A DNA stretch of 64,000 nucleotides, taken from NCBI GenBank assembly GCA_029721435.1, contig CM056586.1, positions 69,031,679 to 69,095,678 of the forward strand, written 5' to 3'. The DNA comes from Gymnothorax reevesii (taxonomy: Eukaryota; Chordata; Actinopteri; Anguilliformes; Muraenidae). The notes beneath the pieces are model-generated. The model saw only the letters and a list, made by a program, of their open reading frames with translations, was not told where the DNA came from and did not search any database. A program made the position numbers and the translations under genes. The number at the start of each line of letters is the position of its first letter. Position 1 is the first letter of the stretch. Positions 32,601 to 43,837 of the stretch are shown in pieces.

Positions 32601-35600
32601 TGGAGATGTAAAACTCTTAGACTGTACAGCATACCAATCATATTAGGTGATTATCATTGGCTGATGTGGGGTATTGTTACATTCCACCGCCAGGTGGCAG
32701 CAAAACCCAAAAGCACGGCTCATTGGAAAGACTTGAAATCTCTGCCAGCATAGCTGGACTTGAAGTTTAGCCTATATCTCAGCTGTACTTTGGCTTAGAT
32801 ATTCCCAAATTTAAGCACTTGTTCCTCTTGTGCTGTCATTAAAACATTTGCTATAACCATCGTGACGACCATTTTGTGGTCTTTAGGAAGTTGACTGACC
32901 GTTCGCATTCCAAGTTGCAGGACTCTATCTTAATTAGTCACAGAAGAATAAATACATTACATTTTGAAAAAATTAGAATGATTGGTGTTTTTTGCTTTTT
33001 CCTGATCACAGTACAGATTAACTAAACACACTGAGTAAAGGAAAGTAGCTTAAGCCAAGAGTTCAGCAACTATTCTGATGACAAAATGAAACTTGTGGGT
33101 CTGTCTGCTCTGAAAATCCATATCTGAGGCCCTCAATCTCCCTCCAAAATGAAGGTGATTTTGTTTAGATTGACCCCCCCCCCTTCCCTAAAATAGGCTA
33201 AATTTCAGGAACTAGTAATAATTGAGCTGAAATATTTGACCTCAGTACTGCCAATGCATATCTCTTGAAATGTACAAAGTTTTATCAAAATCAAAATTTT
33301 GATGTGGGGGCTCTGGTTGAGTTGACACGGAACGACCCAATTACATTTTACCTGAATTTGCTGTCATTCTTGAAAGCAGTCTTTCTGGACTTGAGTGTTC
33401 ACAAAGAACTATCATCTGAATGAGGATTAAAAACAACTGAGCTCAATAAAGGAAATGCACGGATTCTGCAATTGCGGATGTTGCATATTAGTTTTTTCCC
33501 TACAATATTTGCCATATCAGTGGGATGCTAAGATTTCTGACGCTGAATATCTTTTTCTTCCTTAGAACAAAGATAATGACACTTTAAAAGACTTATTAAA
33601 GGCCAATGTGGAGAAACCTGTGAAGATGCTGGTCTACAGCAGCAAGACACTGGAGTTACGGGAGACCACAGTCACACCCAGTAACCTGTGGGGAGGGCAG
33701 GGCCTCCTCGGCGTCAGCATACGGTTCTGCAGCTTTGAAGGAGCCAATGAGAATGTGTGGCATGTACTGGTGAGTACTGCTGTAGAGGAATTTACAGGTT
33801 TTGATAAACGCTTATAGTAGGGATTAGATAGCTGGGTTTGCACACTTTTCAACAAGTGTTGAAAAAGGCCATACCCAACTTGTAAAGTGAATAATTTTGG
33901 AATACTGTATTCTGAAAACGTGAACCAGGTGCAGCCTGGTTTGGCTGTACCCTGTGAATCTGCTAATTCGGGCATATTATGTGAATCGCAGCCTTTGGAG
34001 GTGGCCAATTGTATGAATTGTATACTTTTAAAAGACTGACCGTGTTAGAAACAATTGGTCAAAATTTTGCAGTGTAACAGCTTACTATGACCACAAGTAC
34101 GTGCTCTGAACAACCAGTAGTCAGCACTGAATAAACATTAATTTCAATTCCTGGCATAAACCCGCACCGTACTGCTGCATTCTTAAGTTGAGTTTTAGAA
34201 ATTTGGGCTAGTTCTTTCAGGACGTCAGACTTTTCCACAGTGGTGAGTCTTGACCTAAACCACCAACTGAAAAATGTAGTGTTGCTGTCAAAAGGAAAAT
34301 GTTGCCTTTCCTGACACAGCAGCGGATCAAACTTTACATTTCCAATTGTAGTAACTCAAGTATTTTTGAATAGAATTACTTTTTTTGATTGTCTCTTGCA
34401 AACACAGAAGATCTCTTATTGAAAATTTTCAACCGAAGACCTTTGCTGTAGAGTTACCAACGGGCCATAGTTTTCATTATTAATGTGACAAGGTCCAATC
34501 TCAGACAAAAAGTAACATTCAGATGAGATTGCTACTTTTGTGTTAATTTTACACGGTGCCTGTCGGCGTTGATGGTATACCTGCAAATAAAATAACGATA
34601 AACAATGTTGAAATACTTCCTGAAACATGATGTTTATTTATGCAGCCTGCCTGCTTTTTTTTGAATGCGGTTAAAATCTGATGCATCGCAGCTATTGGGA
34701 CACTCAGCTGTTCATTATTGAACATGCTGTTTCATGTTTGATGTTGTCAACAGACTGAAAATAATGTCATTTGAATGAACGTCTGCATTAGTTTAGTTCT
34801 ACTCATAGCTGTGCGGTTTTCATAAAGTCAAATGTCAAGTGTTCTGCGCGACTGTGTTCAATACTGCATTCCTAATATTCTGATTCATTTTGAGCACAAT
34901 TTGCATTCATAAACTCAGCTGTTTATATATTTTATGTGGTGAAATATATTCATGATGATCAGTTTATTGATGCATGTTCTAAACTCAGTCTTGTGCCATT
35001 TCTTATCATTTGGGTTTGAAAACGCCCTTCCGCAGCATTCTCTGACGTTACAAAGTGCAGTAACCAGAACAGCATGAATGGGAGTAATGCTGTCAACATT
35101 ACTGGTGCAAAAAGGAGGAAGTTATTGAATGTTGTGGCCCTATAAAGTTTACGTTAGAGCCACCACTCTGCCAAATGTAACATCCCTAAACGTAATTAAC
35201 AGGACAGTTCTGATGGGAATCATGTTAAGCCTTCTGTTGTGGTTCCTGCTGAATGGAGGTGATGGTAATGATGCGGGGGCCTTCCCTGTTACATCAAATG
35301 CAGAGATTCATTTTTAGCTCACCTGGGCCAACAGGCTGGTGGGCTTATGTCGTGAACTGGTCGTCCGTATACATCTCCAAGCATGTTGGCCCAGAGTTAA
35401 TATAGATCATTCCTCTGCTTCTTCTTGTCCTCCTCCTCTGATGTTTCATGGTTACTGACATCTCATGGTGTGTTACTGCCACCCACTGGATCCATATTTT
35501 TTACAAAATTTCTCTTCCACAGCAGCCTTCGTGTAACTTTGAATCGGGGCCCAGTAATACTTGTCCCTAATCCCGCAATACCACTGAAATCTAAGTTTAA

Positions 35601-38600
35601 AAAACAATTGGGGGGGGGGGAGAGAAAGAGTTCAAAATCAAAATATGAATAAAAAATAAATGGATAAATTGAGACAATCTTTTGTGGTGTGTTGAGTCAT
35701 TTGTGAAATGAGCTGCAAAATCACTTTTATTAAGTGTGTAAATTGGGGGCTGCGTTTTCCCCCTAGTCAGAACAGTGGTGGTGTTTTTACTGTGAAGCCC
35801 AGAGTTGGCCGTCTGTAGTAACCCCGCCTGTGAACCTGTAAATGAGTCATAAAATCCCTGCCTCTTCTCACCGCAGGAAGTTGAGCCAAATTCTCCCGCT
35901 GCCTTGGCTGGCATGAGGCCCCACACGGATTACATCATCGGAGCCGACACCGTCATGAATGAGGTGACGGAATACAGTTATACTATCCAGTGACGTACCA
36001 TTTGAATTTTGTATAATTGTGAAATTAATTGGTAATGAAGTTGTTGTGCTTAAATCTATGAAAACATTTTCAGTTCAAGTGTTATAATGTAAAATAAAGG
36101 GGTCATGTAATGCTTTTTCATTTTATCCCTTTCCTGGATTGTGTGATGTAGCATTTTTTTGTGCATGTAGAACACCTGCTAAGTTACAAAGCTCTGTGTT
36201 TGTGTCCATGGGAGTTATTTTCTCCGACAGAAAACACAGGTCCTTAACTGGCAGAAACCCTTCGGTGCCTCGCCTTTTCCTTTGTGTCACCCTCGAACTG
36301 TAACGCTCTTAATGCCCTACTTGTGGCTAGTTTGGCGGCCTTCGAACGAGGTTGATAAGTTGAAGGCCGAGAACCGTTAAGTTAATGTGTATCGCCACGT
36401 TGAGAAAACTGTTTCTTCTTCAGTGTGAAGGTAAATTCCTTTTGCAATGTGGCATACTTTCTCGGTGGTATTTTTAACAGCTGTCTCTTTGTTAATCCCT
36501 TATAGAACGCTGTGTTTGTGTTTGGAATCTCTTTAGTAATGTAAAGCACTGCTTTCTCTCTCTCTGAAGTCTGAGGATCTGTTCTCACTCATTGAGACGC
36601 ACGAGGGAAAGGGCCTGAAGCTGTACGTGTACAACACGGATACAGATAACTGCCGCGAGGTGGTCATCACGCCCAACAGCGCCTGGGGTGGAGAGGGCAG
36701 GTGAGGTGTGCCGGCTGGGTCCCCTTATTGGCAGATCTGCATTTGAGAGCTTTCCTGATTATTGAATCCCTTCTCTCTCCTCTCCAGCCTGGGCTGCGGG
36801 ATCGGTTACGGATACCTGCACAGGATACCAACCCGACCATTTGAGGAAGGAAAAAAGATCAATTTCCCAGTACAAACTCCCAATGAACTTACCAATCCGC
36901 AAAAGGATGGCTTCACAGAGGTAAGCTGTCGTTCTAAACATTCTTTATTCCTTATTTTCGAATATTTGGAATGTTCTGTTTTTGTTTTCATTCTGTAGTT
37001 CAGCTGTTGGATCCTGTCAAATGAAGTGCTGCCTCTGAATCGCTGGCACATTGAGGTGTCGATCACTGTTATTAATCTCTCAGTTGAATGTGGCTGATAT
37101 TCTCCATTCATAAATGTTGGTGTCGTGTCTCAGGTGCAGCTCTCTGCTGTCAGTCCTCCTCCTGCCACACCCGCTGCTCCCACCGAGCTTGAGGATAGGC
37201 TCTCTAGCCTGTCAATCAGCTCAGCCCCTCCCACCATCCCCAGCGTTCTACACACAGGTAATGTCTAACTTGCTTGCTTTTTGAGCTGGTTGTTCCTGGT
37301 CACTTGCAGGCCTTTCTGAACAGATGAGTGTTTGTTGGCATGAAAGCAGTTAAGGGCTGAACTAAAGCTGACTGTTGCCTTTGTGTTCCCCTGTACAAGG
37401 TGTCCCCACTGTTCCTCTGCTACCGACATCGGTGAGCCACACGGCTATGCCCCCGATGGGCACTACTGCCACATTACCAGGTCAGGCCAAATCAATTCTT
37501 CAATATTCCATGCCAAGGAATGGGATATTGATTATTAAAAGTGGTACTTGAAGTTGTTGATTAATTTTTTATTGATGTTTTATAGGTTTGATGCCCTTAC
37601 CAGGAAACCTGCCCCCCCTTCCCAACTTACCAAATTTGAATATCCCCTTACCGGACATAAGTGCGGTATCATTAGCGGGTATTGGAGGTCTGACACCACC
37701 AACATCAGGTACAGTGACGATTACAGAATTGGCTTCAGGGTTACGTTGTTTCCTGAGGGTTCCCCCCCCCCCCTAAATTGAAACTGGAGTAGATGGGCTC
37801 TTGCACAGAATTATTGTAATATAACCACAAACTGATTAACGGGCTTCAAATAGCATGAGGCAATTGATTTTCATGCTGTAAAAACACATTGTATGAAGCT
37901 TTGTAAAAATTTCCTGTCCATGGCATATAATTGTGCTTGTTATACCTTGCCCTGCAAGTGCCATGTTGACTGGTCTTTGTTCAGCCCATTGACCGAATAT
38001 AAAGATGGACAACCCAACAGTTCCCCATAAATGAGGCCAAAATGTCTTGATCGCCATCTAGTGGCTGGCTGCGGTACAAGTTATAAGCCCACCCCCTCCA
38101 CATAAATGGATGGGACATCAGCGTCTCTGAAATATTTGAGTACCTTTTAACTAAGTTTTTTCTGAAGATGGTCTCTGTTCTTACCATGCTGATATGTTCA
38201 ATTGTTCTTTTGTTTAATAAGTTTTATTTTATTTCGTAACTTGACACAATGAAAAGGGGGTGTAAAGTCTTGATTGACAGCTTCTCTTGGAGAAGTCCTG
38301 CCTCTTGTTTTACTTCCGGGAACTGTACGGGGCTGGCGTGCAACCAGCGAGATGAGATGTAATGTTAACATTAAACATGCATAAGTTGCTAGGTCAAAGT
38401 ACGACTGAATATAACCCATGGTGATTTGCGAGTCAGATGAAAATTGATTGTTAAATGGTCTTTGCTCTGAACATGATGGCATGTACTGTTTGCAGCGATG
38501 CTACGGTAAAAACGTTTTGCAAGCAAGCTAGCTAGCTATCTAGTTTGGCAACATTTTATAATGGGTCATTGTGGACAGCAATGGAAATGTATATCCATGG

Positions 38601-39063
38601 TTCATATCCACTTTGAACTGATTATTATACCAATATGGAAAGTCGGGTTAAACGCTCAGGAATCGAACTGGAAATTGATGTAATACCGTACAACAGTGTC
38701 ATGCCTTTGAGTGTGTAATCGGGCTGTTTTCTGTGCCCTTCAGCTACCGGATTCCCCCCGCTCGCCCCCCTTCCTCCTCTGAACCTGCCTGGCGTATCCC
38801 CGCTGCCCCTGCCGACTGTGCTGCCCTCTCACCTGCCCCTGGCGGCCGGAGTGACCTGCCCGCCGTCTGTCCTTCCTACCTCTGTCCCGGCCATGGCTGA
38901 GCAAACCCCTGCACTCATACTGGACGCCACGGCCTCTGCTGATGCTCCAGTTCCCAGCACTCACAGCGATGCGCTCATAGAAGCCCTCACTGATGCTGCA
39001 GTCGCCGTGGAGACGCCTCGCTTGGAGGTGACGGGCACACAGGTGCCGTCTGAGGCCTCGTAA
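29665..39063 (+). CDS. gorasp2: Golgi reassembly-stacking protein 2 (GRASP55), ten exons
   Basis: Exons are 29665-29727, 30907-30987, 33566-33769, 35877-35963, 36570-36700, 36788-36920, 37134-37257, 37400-37480, 37586-37708 and 38744-39063. Phases agree and the product is about 448 aa (human 452). The N-terminus [13 protein letters not shown] keeps Gly2 for myristoylation. The two GRASP-type PDZ domains span about residues 15-105 and 110-200, with [39 protein letters not shown] and [24 protein letters not shown]. The C-terminal half is the Pro/Ser-rich regulatory region that is phosphorylated at mitosis in mammals. The protein tethers medial/trans Golgi cisternae and acts in unconventional secretion. 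The exon 4 donor GTGACG is weak. The third exon encodes most of PDZ1. Start chosen by homology and exon phase. Confidence 0.97.
30023..30088. repeat. Near-perfect 66-bp palindrome in gorasp2 intron 1
   Basis: Two 32-nt arms (30023-30054 and 30057-30088) are complementary at 31 of 32 positions around a 2-nt spacer. The arm begins TAAAGCCGCTTTCACA and ends GACGCGAGACGAA. A run of T precedes it. It looks like a minimal foldback MITE, made only of its own inverted repeats, and would form a cruciform or RNA hairpin. Confidence 0.9.
31950..33338. mobile_element. Giant foldback DNA element with ~500-bp arms, gorasp2 intron 2
   Basis: The left end GGGTCATCCCATGTCAAATC pairs with GGGTCGTTCCGTGTCAACTC read from the right on the minus strand. 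Complementarity runs inward through ATTGAGCTTAATTAT-like text, GCTGAACTCTTGGCTTAAGC, CAATCATACTAATTTTTTC and TGTGACTAATTAAGA. It reaches TATGGTTGTATAATGTTTTAAT, near 32455 on the left and 32840 on the right. Arms are about 500 bp each at roughly 75-85% identity by eye, with a ~370-bp centre. Flanks TATTA and AATTA may be a degenerate 5-bp duplication. No transposase is present. Confidence 0.85.
32687..32701 (+). promoter_or_regulatory. CTCF-like motif at the centre of the foldback element
   Basis: CCGCCAGGTGGCAGC matches the vertebrate CTCF core (CCGCGNGGNGGCAG) at nearly all fixed positions. It lies in the unpaired centre of the 31.9-33.3 kb foldback element within gorasp2 intron 2. Binding is not shown. 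Confidence 0.45.
35310..35420. repeat. Short interspersed repeat in gorasp2 intron 3
   Basis: TTTTAGCTCACCTGGGCCAACAGGC followed by GTCGTGAACTGGTCGTCCGT-like text resembles a repeat family seen in many aquatic animals (AGCTCACCTGAGCC then GTCGTCCGT runs). Ends are approximate. Confidence 0.4.
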
Positions 39064-39692
39064 CAGTGAGTGGCCTCTCCGGCGGGCCCCGCTCCCTCTG
39101 CTGTATTTATTTAACCATGGGAATAAGTTTCTGCAGTCCATCATGCAACATATGGCGCATCAAACCTGGGGGAAGGGCGAGGGTTGTCCAGCCAGTGGAG
39201 CGAATCGCTGGCTACTGAGGATTTGGAGCAGCTGAGAGCATAAAGAAGTCAGAATGCAAAGATAACTGGCTGAGATGTCAGGAGATCACTTGCAGTCTGG
39301 TCCAGTTAAGCCTCAACCTTTTTTCAACCTTCTCTCTCTCTCATTTCTTTCTTTCCATTTTGATCTAATTGTCTCTGTGACCCCAAAATCTTCTCATTCC
39401 ACAATATTAATTTGGATTGAATGATATGTGATTATGACTTGTATTCTTTTTTAGATTTTTCATTGCTTCTCAGTTGTCTTTCCTCTGTATTTCAGCCCAG
39501 ACCTTTATTGGTCAAATTTATCCATGTATCTCCCTGTGCAGTGTATCCAAGTAACTGTTAGCTTTTGCTCACTGTTGCGGTGTGATACAACGTGACTTGC
39601 TGTGCTAAGATGTGGAGTTTGAAACATGTGGTTGGAAACCAGATGGAGCTGCAGACCACCCTGTAAAAAAAATGCTGTTCTCATATTAAAGC

Positions 39693-39698
39693 AATAAA
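39693..39698 (+). terminator. Polyadenylation signal of gorasp2
   Basis: AATAAA lies about 630 bp after the gorasp2 stop codon, followed within 40 bp by a GT-rich stretch (TTGTGGTGCAGTATG). The 3' UTR would be 39064 to about 39720. Confidence 0.75.
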
Positions 39699-39720
39699 AC
39701 ACTTGGTACAGTATTTCATG

Positions 39721-40345
39721 TTTGTGGTGCAGTATGTTTTCTCAGAGGTACACATCATATTCCTATATTTGAAAAATATTTTGACACGAGTCATGACTGG
39801 AAGGGGAGCCTGGTATCAAAATGTACGTACAAATGAGAGCTTTCATCTGCTGCAACTTGTTTAGCCAATTACCCATCCCACATGATGATATGACCCTTAA
39901 AAGTTTACCCAAAATGCATGTTTTAGTTCTTTCAATTTTGAGAAATCGGGTGTCACCTTCATGGTAGCAATGCTTATTTTTATTACAGTATATCATGGAT
40001 ATTAAATTGGTGCAGTTTTTTGAAACTGCAAAAAAAAAATCCCATGATATTGATGCTCAGAAATGGTTATAGAAACAAATTGTACTGAACAAAAATTTCA
40101 TTTTGGTTTCAGATTGTGACATCTTGAAAGAATGCAAAATTGACTGGGTTGAGGTTTTTAACAGGTCAGGTTTTTCATCCTTGATTTTCATGTCGCCATC
40201 TCCTGCACTTAGGAAGTTATGAGGGCTCAAAATTGCCAAAAAAAAAGTGAATTAAAAAGTGCGAAATTTAGACCCATCCCAAAGTACACTGAGGGCCTGT
40301 AACTCAAAATATTCATAGTAGGTAAATTTTCCATTGCTTCATTCA
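39721..40345. other. Intergenic, nothing recognised
   Basis: AT-rich spacer after gorasp2. TLK1 and METTL8, which follow GORASP2 in human, are not seen here or anywhere before dcaf17. Confidence 0.5.
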
Positions 40346-40735
40346 AAGGACCAGTGTGTAATATTTGGCATGGTTTATTGGCAAAATCTCCATATACTAC
40401 CCATTAATATGTTTGTGTATAGTCGCTATAAAATAAAATTTGTTTGGTTTTCTTTGCCTTATCATGTGTTTATAAATGCATATAGCAAGTGCCTTGCTTT
40501 AGAGACTTCGCCATCTTGCACCGCCACGGTACGACAGCCCGACCGGACAATCCAGCTGGCTAGAGAACGTGTTTCACGTGTATAAATCCCAGTCGTTGAA
40601 GATGCTATTTCCTCAAGTGTTTTGGGCCTCGCAGGCCACTGTCTTTTTGCCGACGGGAAGGGTGAGCGTGAGTGAGTGAGTAAGCGCTGCAGTCTAAAAT
40701 CTGAACGCTGGATGTCACTGTTCTGCAAAAATATA
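40346..40735. repeat. Interspersed repeat of the GGACCAGTGTGTAA family
   Basis: It starts AAAGGACCAGTGTGTAATATT. It contains TTCGCCATCTTGCACCGCCA and GGCCTCGCAGGCCACTGTC, and ends GGATGTCACTGTTCTGC. From memory these are hallmarks of a very common fish repeat (GCCGCCATCTTGCACCGCCA body). No protein is encoded. Confidence 0.6.
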
Positions 40736-40737
40736 CT

Positions 40738-41468
40738 ATAACTTGCTTAATATGTCATTTAGAGCTTAGATATGAATGAGGCTCCTAAAGGGAATCATGT
40801 CCGCCAAAACATTCTCGGTTGTTCAAATCTCACTTTGAGCCTCAACTTGAAGGTCAAACGTCAAAAATGTGTTATAAAGGCTTAATGAGGCATTTAGGGC
40901 TTGGGTATGTGTGAGGCACCTATAGAGAATCATGTAAACTAAACATTCTCGGCAAGTTGAATATGACATAGGGCGTCAAGGTCAAATGGCAAAAATTGCT
41001 ATAACTTGCTGAATATGGCAGTTAGAGCTCAGGTACGTTTGGGGCATCTATAGGAAACCATGTATGCTGAACATTCTTAGGCAGCCTGTCTAATGTTGGG
41101 CCTCAAGGTCAAGGTTATATGACAGAAATTACCCATTTTTGTTTAATATTGTTCTTAGAGCTTAGGTATGTATTGGGCACTAATAGCAAATCATGTATGC
41201 GGATTGTTTTTGACATATTGGATTTGACCTTGGGCAAAACGGCCTAAAAGTCCTTTAATGTTGGCTTTAAATCTTCGCTATGTTTTGGATACTAATGACA
41301 AATCATGTATGCTGATCAAACACACCATATTGGATTTGACTTTGATTTTGTCACATGACCTTGATGACCAATCTATTCATTTCCTCGTTTAATAATGTCT
41401 TTAGAAATTATTGTGTATTAGGCACTAACCTATGTATAATTAAAATCTTTATGGGCATTGTAACCGCA
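40738..41468. repeat. Decayed tandem repeat, ~120-135-bp unit, about six copies
   Basis: Units begin near 40738, 40875, 41001, 41136, 41254 and 41380. Each repeats the order TTAATATNNC, TTAGAGCTTAGGTATG, GGCACTAATAG or its variants, AATCATGTATGCTGA and GACCTTGGGC or TCAAGGTCA. Similarity falls toward the last unit. Units C to E carry the clearest common core. Confidence 0.85.
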
Positions 41469-41469
41469 G

Positions 41470-42757
41470 GGTTGACCTTTTTTCACGATCAATTGCGGCA
41501 ATAGTAACTGGTCAAAACCCATTTTTGGATGCTTGTTCCTATTACCATCATAGAATAGAAAGAATAATACTAATTAGACCCACTGGGTGGCAGTGTTGTG
41601 TAAAAAAAAAAAAAAAAATTGTCTGAGTGCAGAGCAAGAACCAGAAGTGAATTGAGAAGATGGCGCACTTCACAAATTGACTGCAGACGATAGTGAAAGT
41701 TCAGGTTAGAAAAAAAAATCTAATCGGATTTCATGATGTTGACTTCTTAAAGATGATATTTTTGCTAAATGACAGAAATTTTGCTGTCCGTCACTCATAA
41801 AAAAGTGTGACTGCTCAGTCGAGTTGCCGGTTAATGGTAACTAAAACCCCTTTCTCACTGAGCTGCGTTGGCCCGCGGAAGTTTTTGGATGAAACGGTTC
41901 TCTTCTTTCACAGAGAAAAATTGATTTGTAGTGGTTCAGGACCATTCGCCATCACCGCCGAAATTTGTGAAAAAAAACTGGTTTAATTTTTTTCGCGGAT
42001 GTCCGAGCGGGAGCTTTTTAATGCCAATATCGTGTAGACAATGTGTTGATTTGCAAGAATTTGTGTTGGCTTGCTGTTGAATCCGCGGACTGATGGTAGT
42101 TACTTTTCTCCTGTTGGAGCTGTAACTGCCGACAACCTTCAGGACCCTTGGCACTCTAGTTTTCCCAAGCAGGGGATGTGGTGTTGAACCTATTTGCCTA
42201 GTTTGGAAGTTGTTGGTATTGTGGTATCTGTATTCTGGTGGAAGAAAAAGCTGCAAGCAGTAATTGCAGAGTCCAAGCACAATTAGATTTGACTAAAAAA
42301 TAGGCAAAAGATTACTGAAGGCTGAAAGGCACAAAAACGGATGCCTTGTGAAGATCAAACATGTATTCAAACATCAGTTTTTGTATTGGCAGTCACTTGT
42401 CTAGCTTGTCATTTCACTGCTGCCACATTTTTGAAGTAATTCCTCAATGGCCAGACTTCCTATTATAACACATACCGCTTATACTTGACAACTCATGACT
42501 TATTTTTTCTCATAAATTGAATCAATTTCTTCAAAAAAAATTCCTAATGATTTACTTGTGATATAATATTCTGTTTTGTTAATATAAGAGATTTAATCAA
42601 TTCTTCTGGTTCCGAGCATGACAGTACGCTTGGTATTAACATCAAAATTATCACAAATTCTGACACTAGCACTCATTTTCACACTATGCACATTTAACAC
42701 TAACAGTAACACCCAACACCAATGGTGAGGTCAAATCAGGTTGTAAGATGGGCATTG
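41470..42757. other. Intergenic, nothing recognised
   Basis: No conserved coding stretch. A poly-A run lies near 41605-41618. A 114-codon minus-strand frame at 41936-42280 has no recognisable motif. Confidence 0.45.
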
Positions 42758-42765
42758 GTGTAACA

Positions 42766-42955
42766 CAGGGATGTCCAATCTAATCCAGAAAGGGCCAGTG
42801 TGGGTGCTGGTTTTTGTTAGAGCCCAACACTAACACACCTGATTGTACCCACCGAGGTCTTGTTTGAAACCCCTGATCAGGTGCAGTAGCACTGCTGTCT
42901 AGGACAAAAACCTGCACCCACACCGGCCCTTAACGAATAAGATTGGACACCCCTG
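42766..42955. mobile_element. hAT-type MITE, 190 bp, perfect 8-bp target duplication
   Basis: The ends CAGGGATGTCCAATCTAATC and, on the minus strand, CAGGGGTGTCCAATCTTATT are inverted repeats. They continue through GGGCCAGTGTGGGTGC versus GGGCCGGTGTGGGTGC. GTGTAACA flanks both sides exactly (42758-42765 and 42956-42963). CAGGG termini with an 8-bp duplication mark a hAT-mobilised foldback MITE. Confidence 0.93.
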
Positions 42956-42983
42956 GTGTAACACTATCACAAATACTCTACAC

Positions 42984-43107
42984 CAGTGTTTCCCAAACCT
43001 CTCCTTGAGGCCCTCCTGTCCTGCATGTTTTGGATTTCTCCTTGTTCCAGCACTGGAGATTCAAATGCAGGACAGGTGGGCCTTCAGGAGAGTTTTGGGA
43101 AACACTG
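42984..43107. mobile_element. hAT-type MITE, 124 bp, perfect 8-bp target duplication
   Basis: The left end is CAGTGTTTCCCAAACCTCTC; the right end on the minus strand is CAGTGTTTCCCAAAACTCTC. CTCTACAC is repeated exactly at 42976-42983 and 43108-43115. The element is almost all inverted repeat and lies 28 bp after the 190-bp MITE. Confidence 0.94.
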
Positions 43108-43521
43108 CTCTACACTAACACAGCCTTTGATTTCACCCAATGATATAGAGGGCAAAATGACGCCCAGACAGCAGTAGCCTCAACACAACTGTAGGAAATA
43201 ATATATATTCCTTCTAGGTTTAGATTAAGGCATACATGACTCAATTCCACTTTGTAAATCATGAAAAGGTCAGTGTCATAAATGAGAGATTTGTAATTGC
43301 AAGGAAACTCTGGATTATGTGCTCATAATTTGTAGGAAGTTCAAAGTAGAAAAGGGAAAGTTGAAGGAAAGCGTGATCGATGCGGAAAGGGAGTGGAGCA
43401 TCAAGGATTTGCAGGGGAAAAACAAGTACCGGGATAAAGGGCGATATTAAATATTAAAATGAAAACTGTTTGTTATCTAGAAGAAACTCTCTTATAAAGA
43501 CATTATGTTACACTTCCGGTA

Positions 43522-43536
43522 CAGTAGGTGGCGGCA
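43522..43536 (+). promoter_or_regulatory. CTCF-like motif upstream of dcaf17
   Basis: CAGTAGGTGGCGGCA fits the CTCF core loosely and follows an ETS-type CTTCCGG. It lies about 310 bp upstream of the dcaf17 start codon. Weak, motif-only evidence. Confidence 0.3.
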
Positions 43537-43837
43537 TGTACCTATTAAGAGGTACATTCATAGGAAGTTAAACCAAAGAGGAAGAAGATAGCTTATTGCC
43601 GTGTGAGTAAATAACTTAAGGTGAATTAATGTTTCCTCGTCTGGTTGTAATTATTTATCTAGCTCGGTCACTTGGCGATATTATCTCACGTGTACCTACC
43701 CGTTTTCTTGGGAATCCGACGTGAGCTGGTGTTATATTTTTGGATGTTACACGTGTTTATATCACCTATGTGATTCTGAACACACGAATCTTTGGCTTAT
43801 TGCATCCGTAAGCTTTTACCTGGGTAGCTAGTTCTCA

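Noticed and set aside
38740..39144. 134-codon minus-strand open frame over the last gorasp2 exon
   Set aside because: Antisense shadow of the Pro/Ser-rich coding exon; Arg/Gly-rich composition is the complement of that bias.
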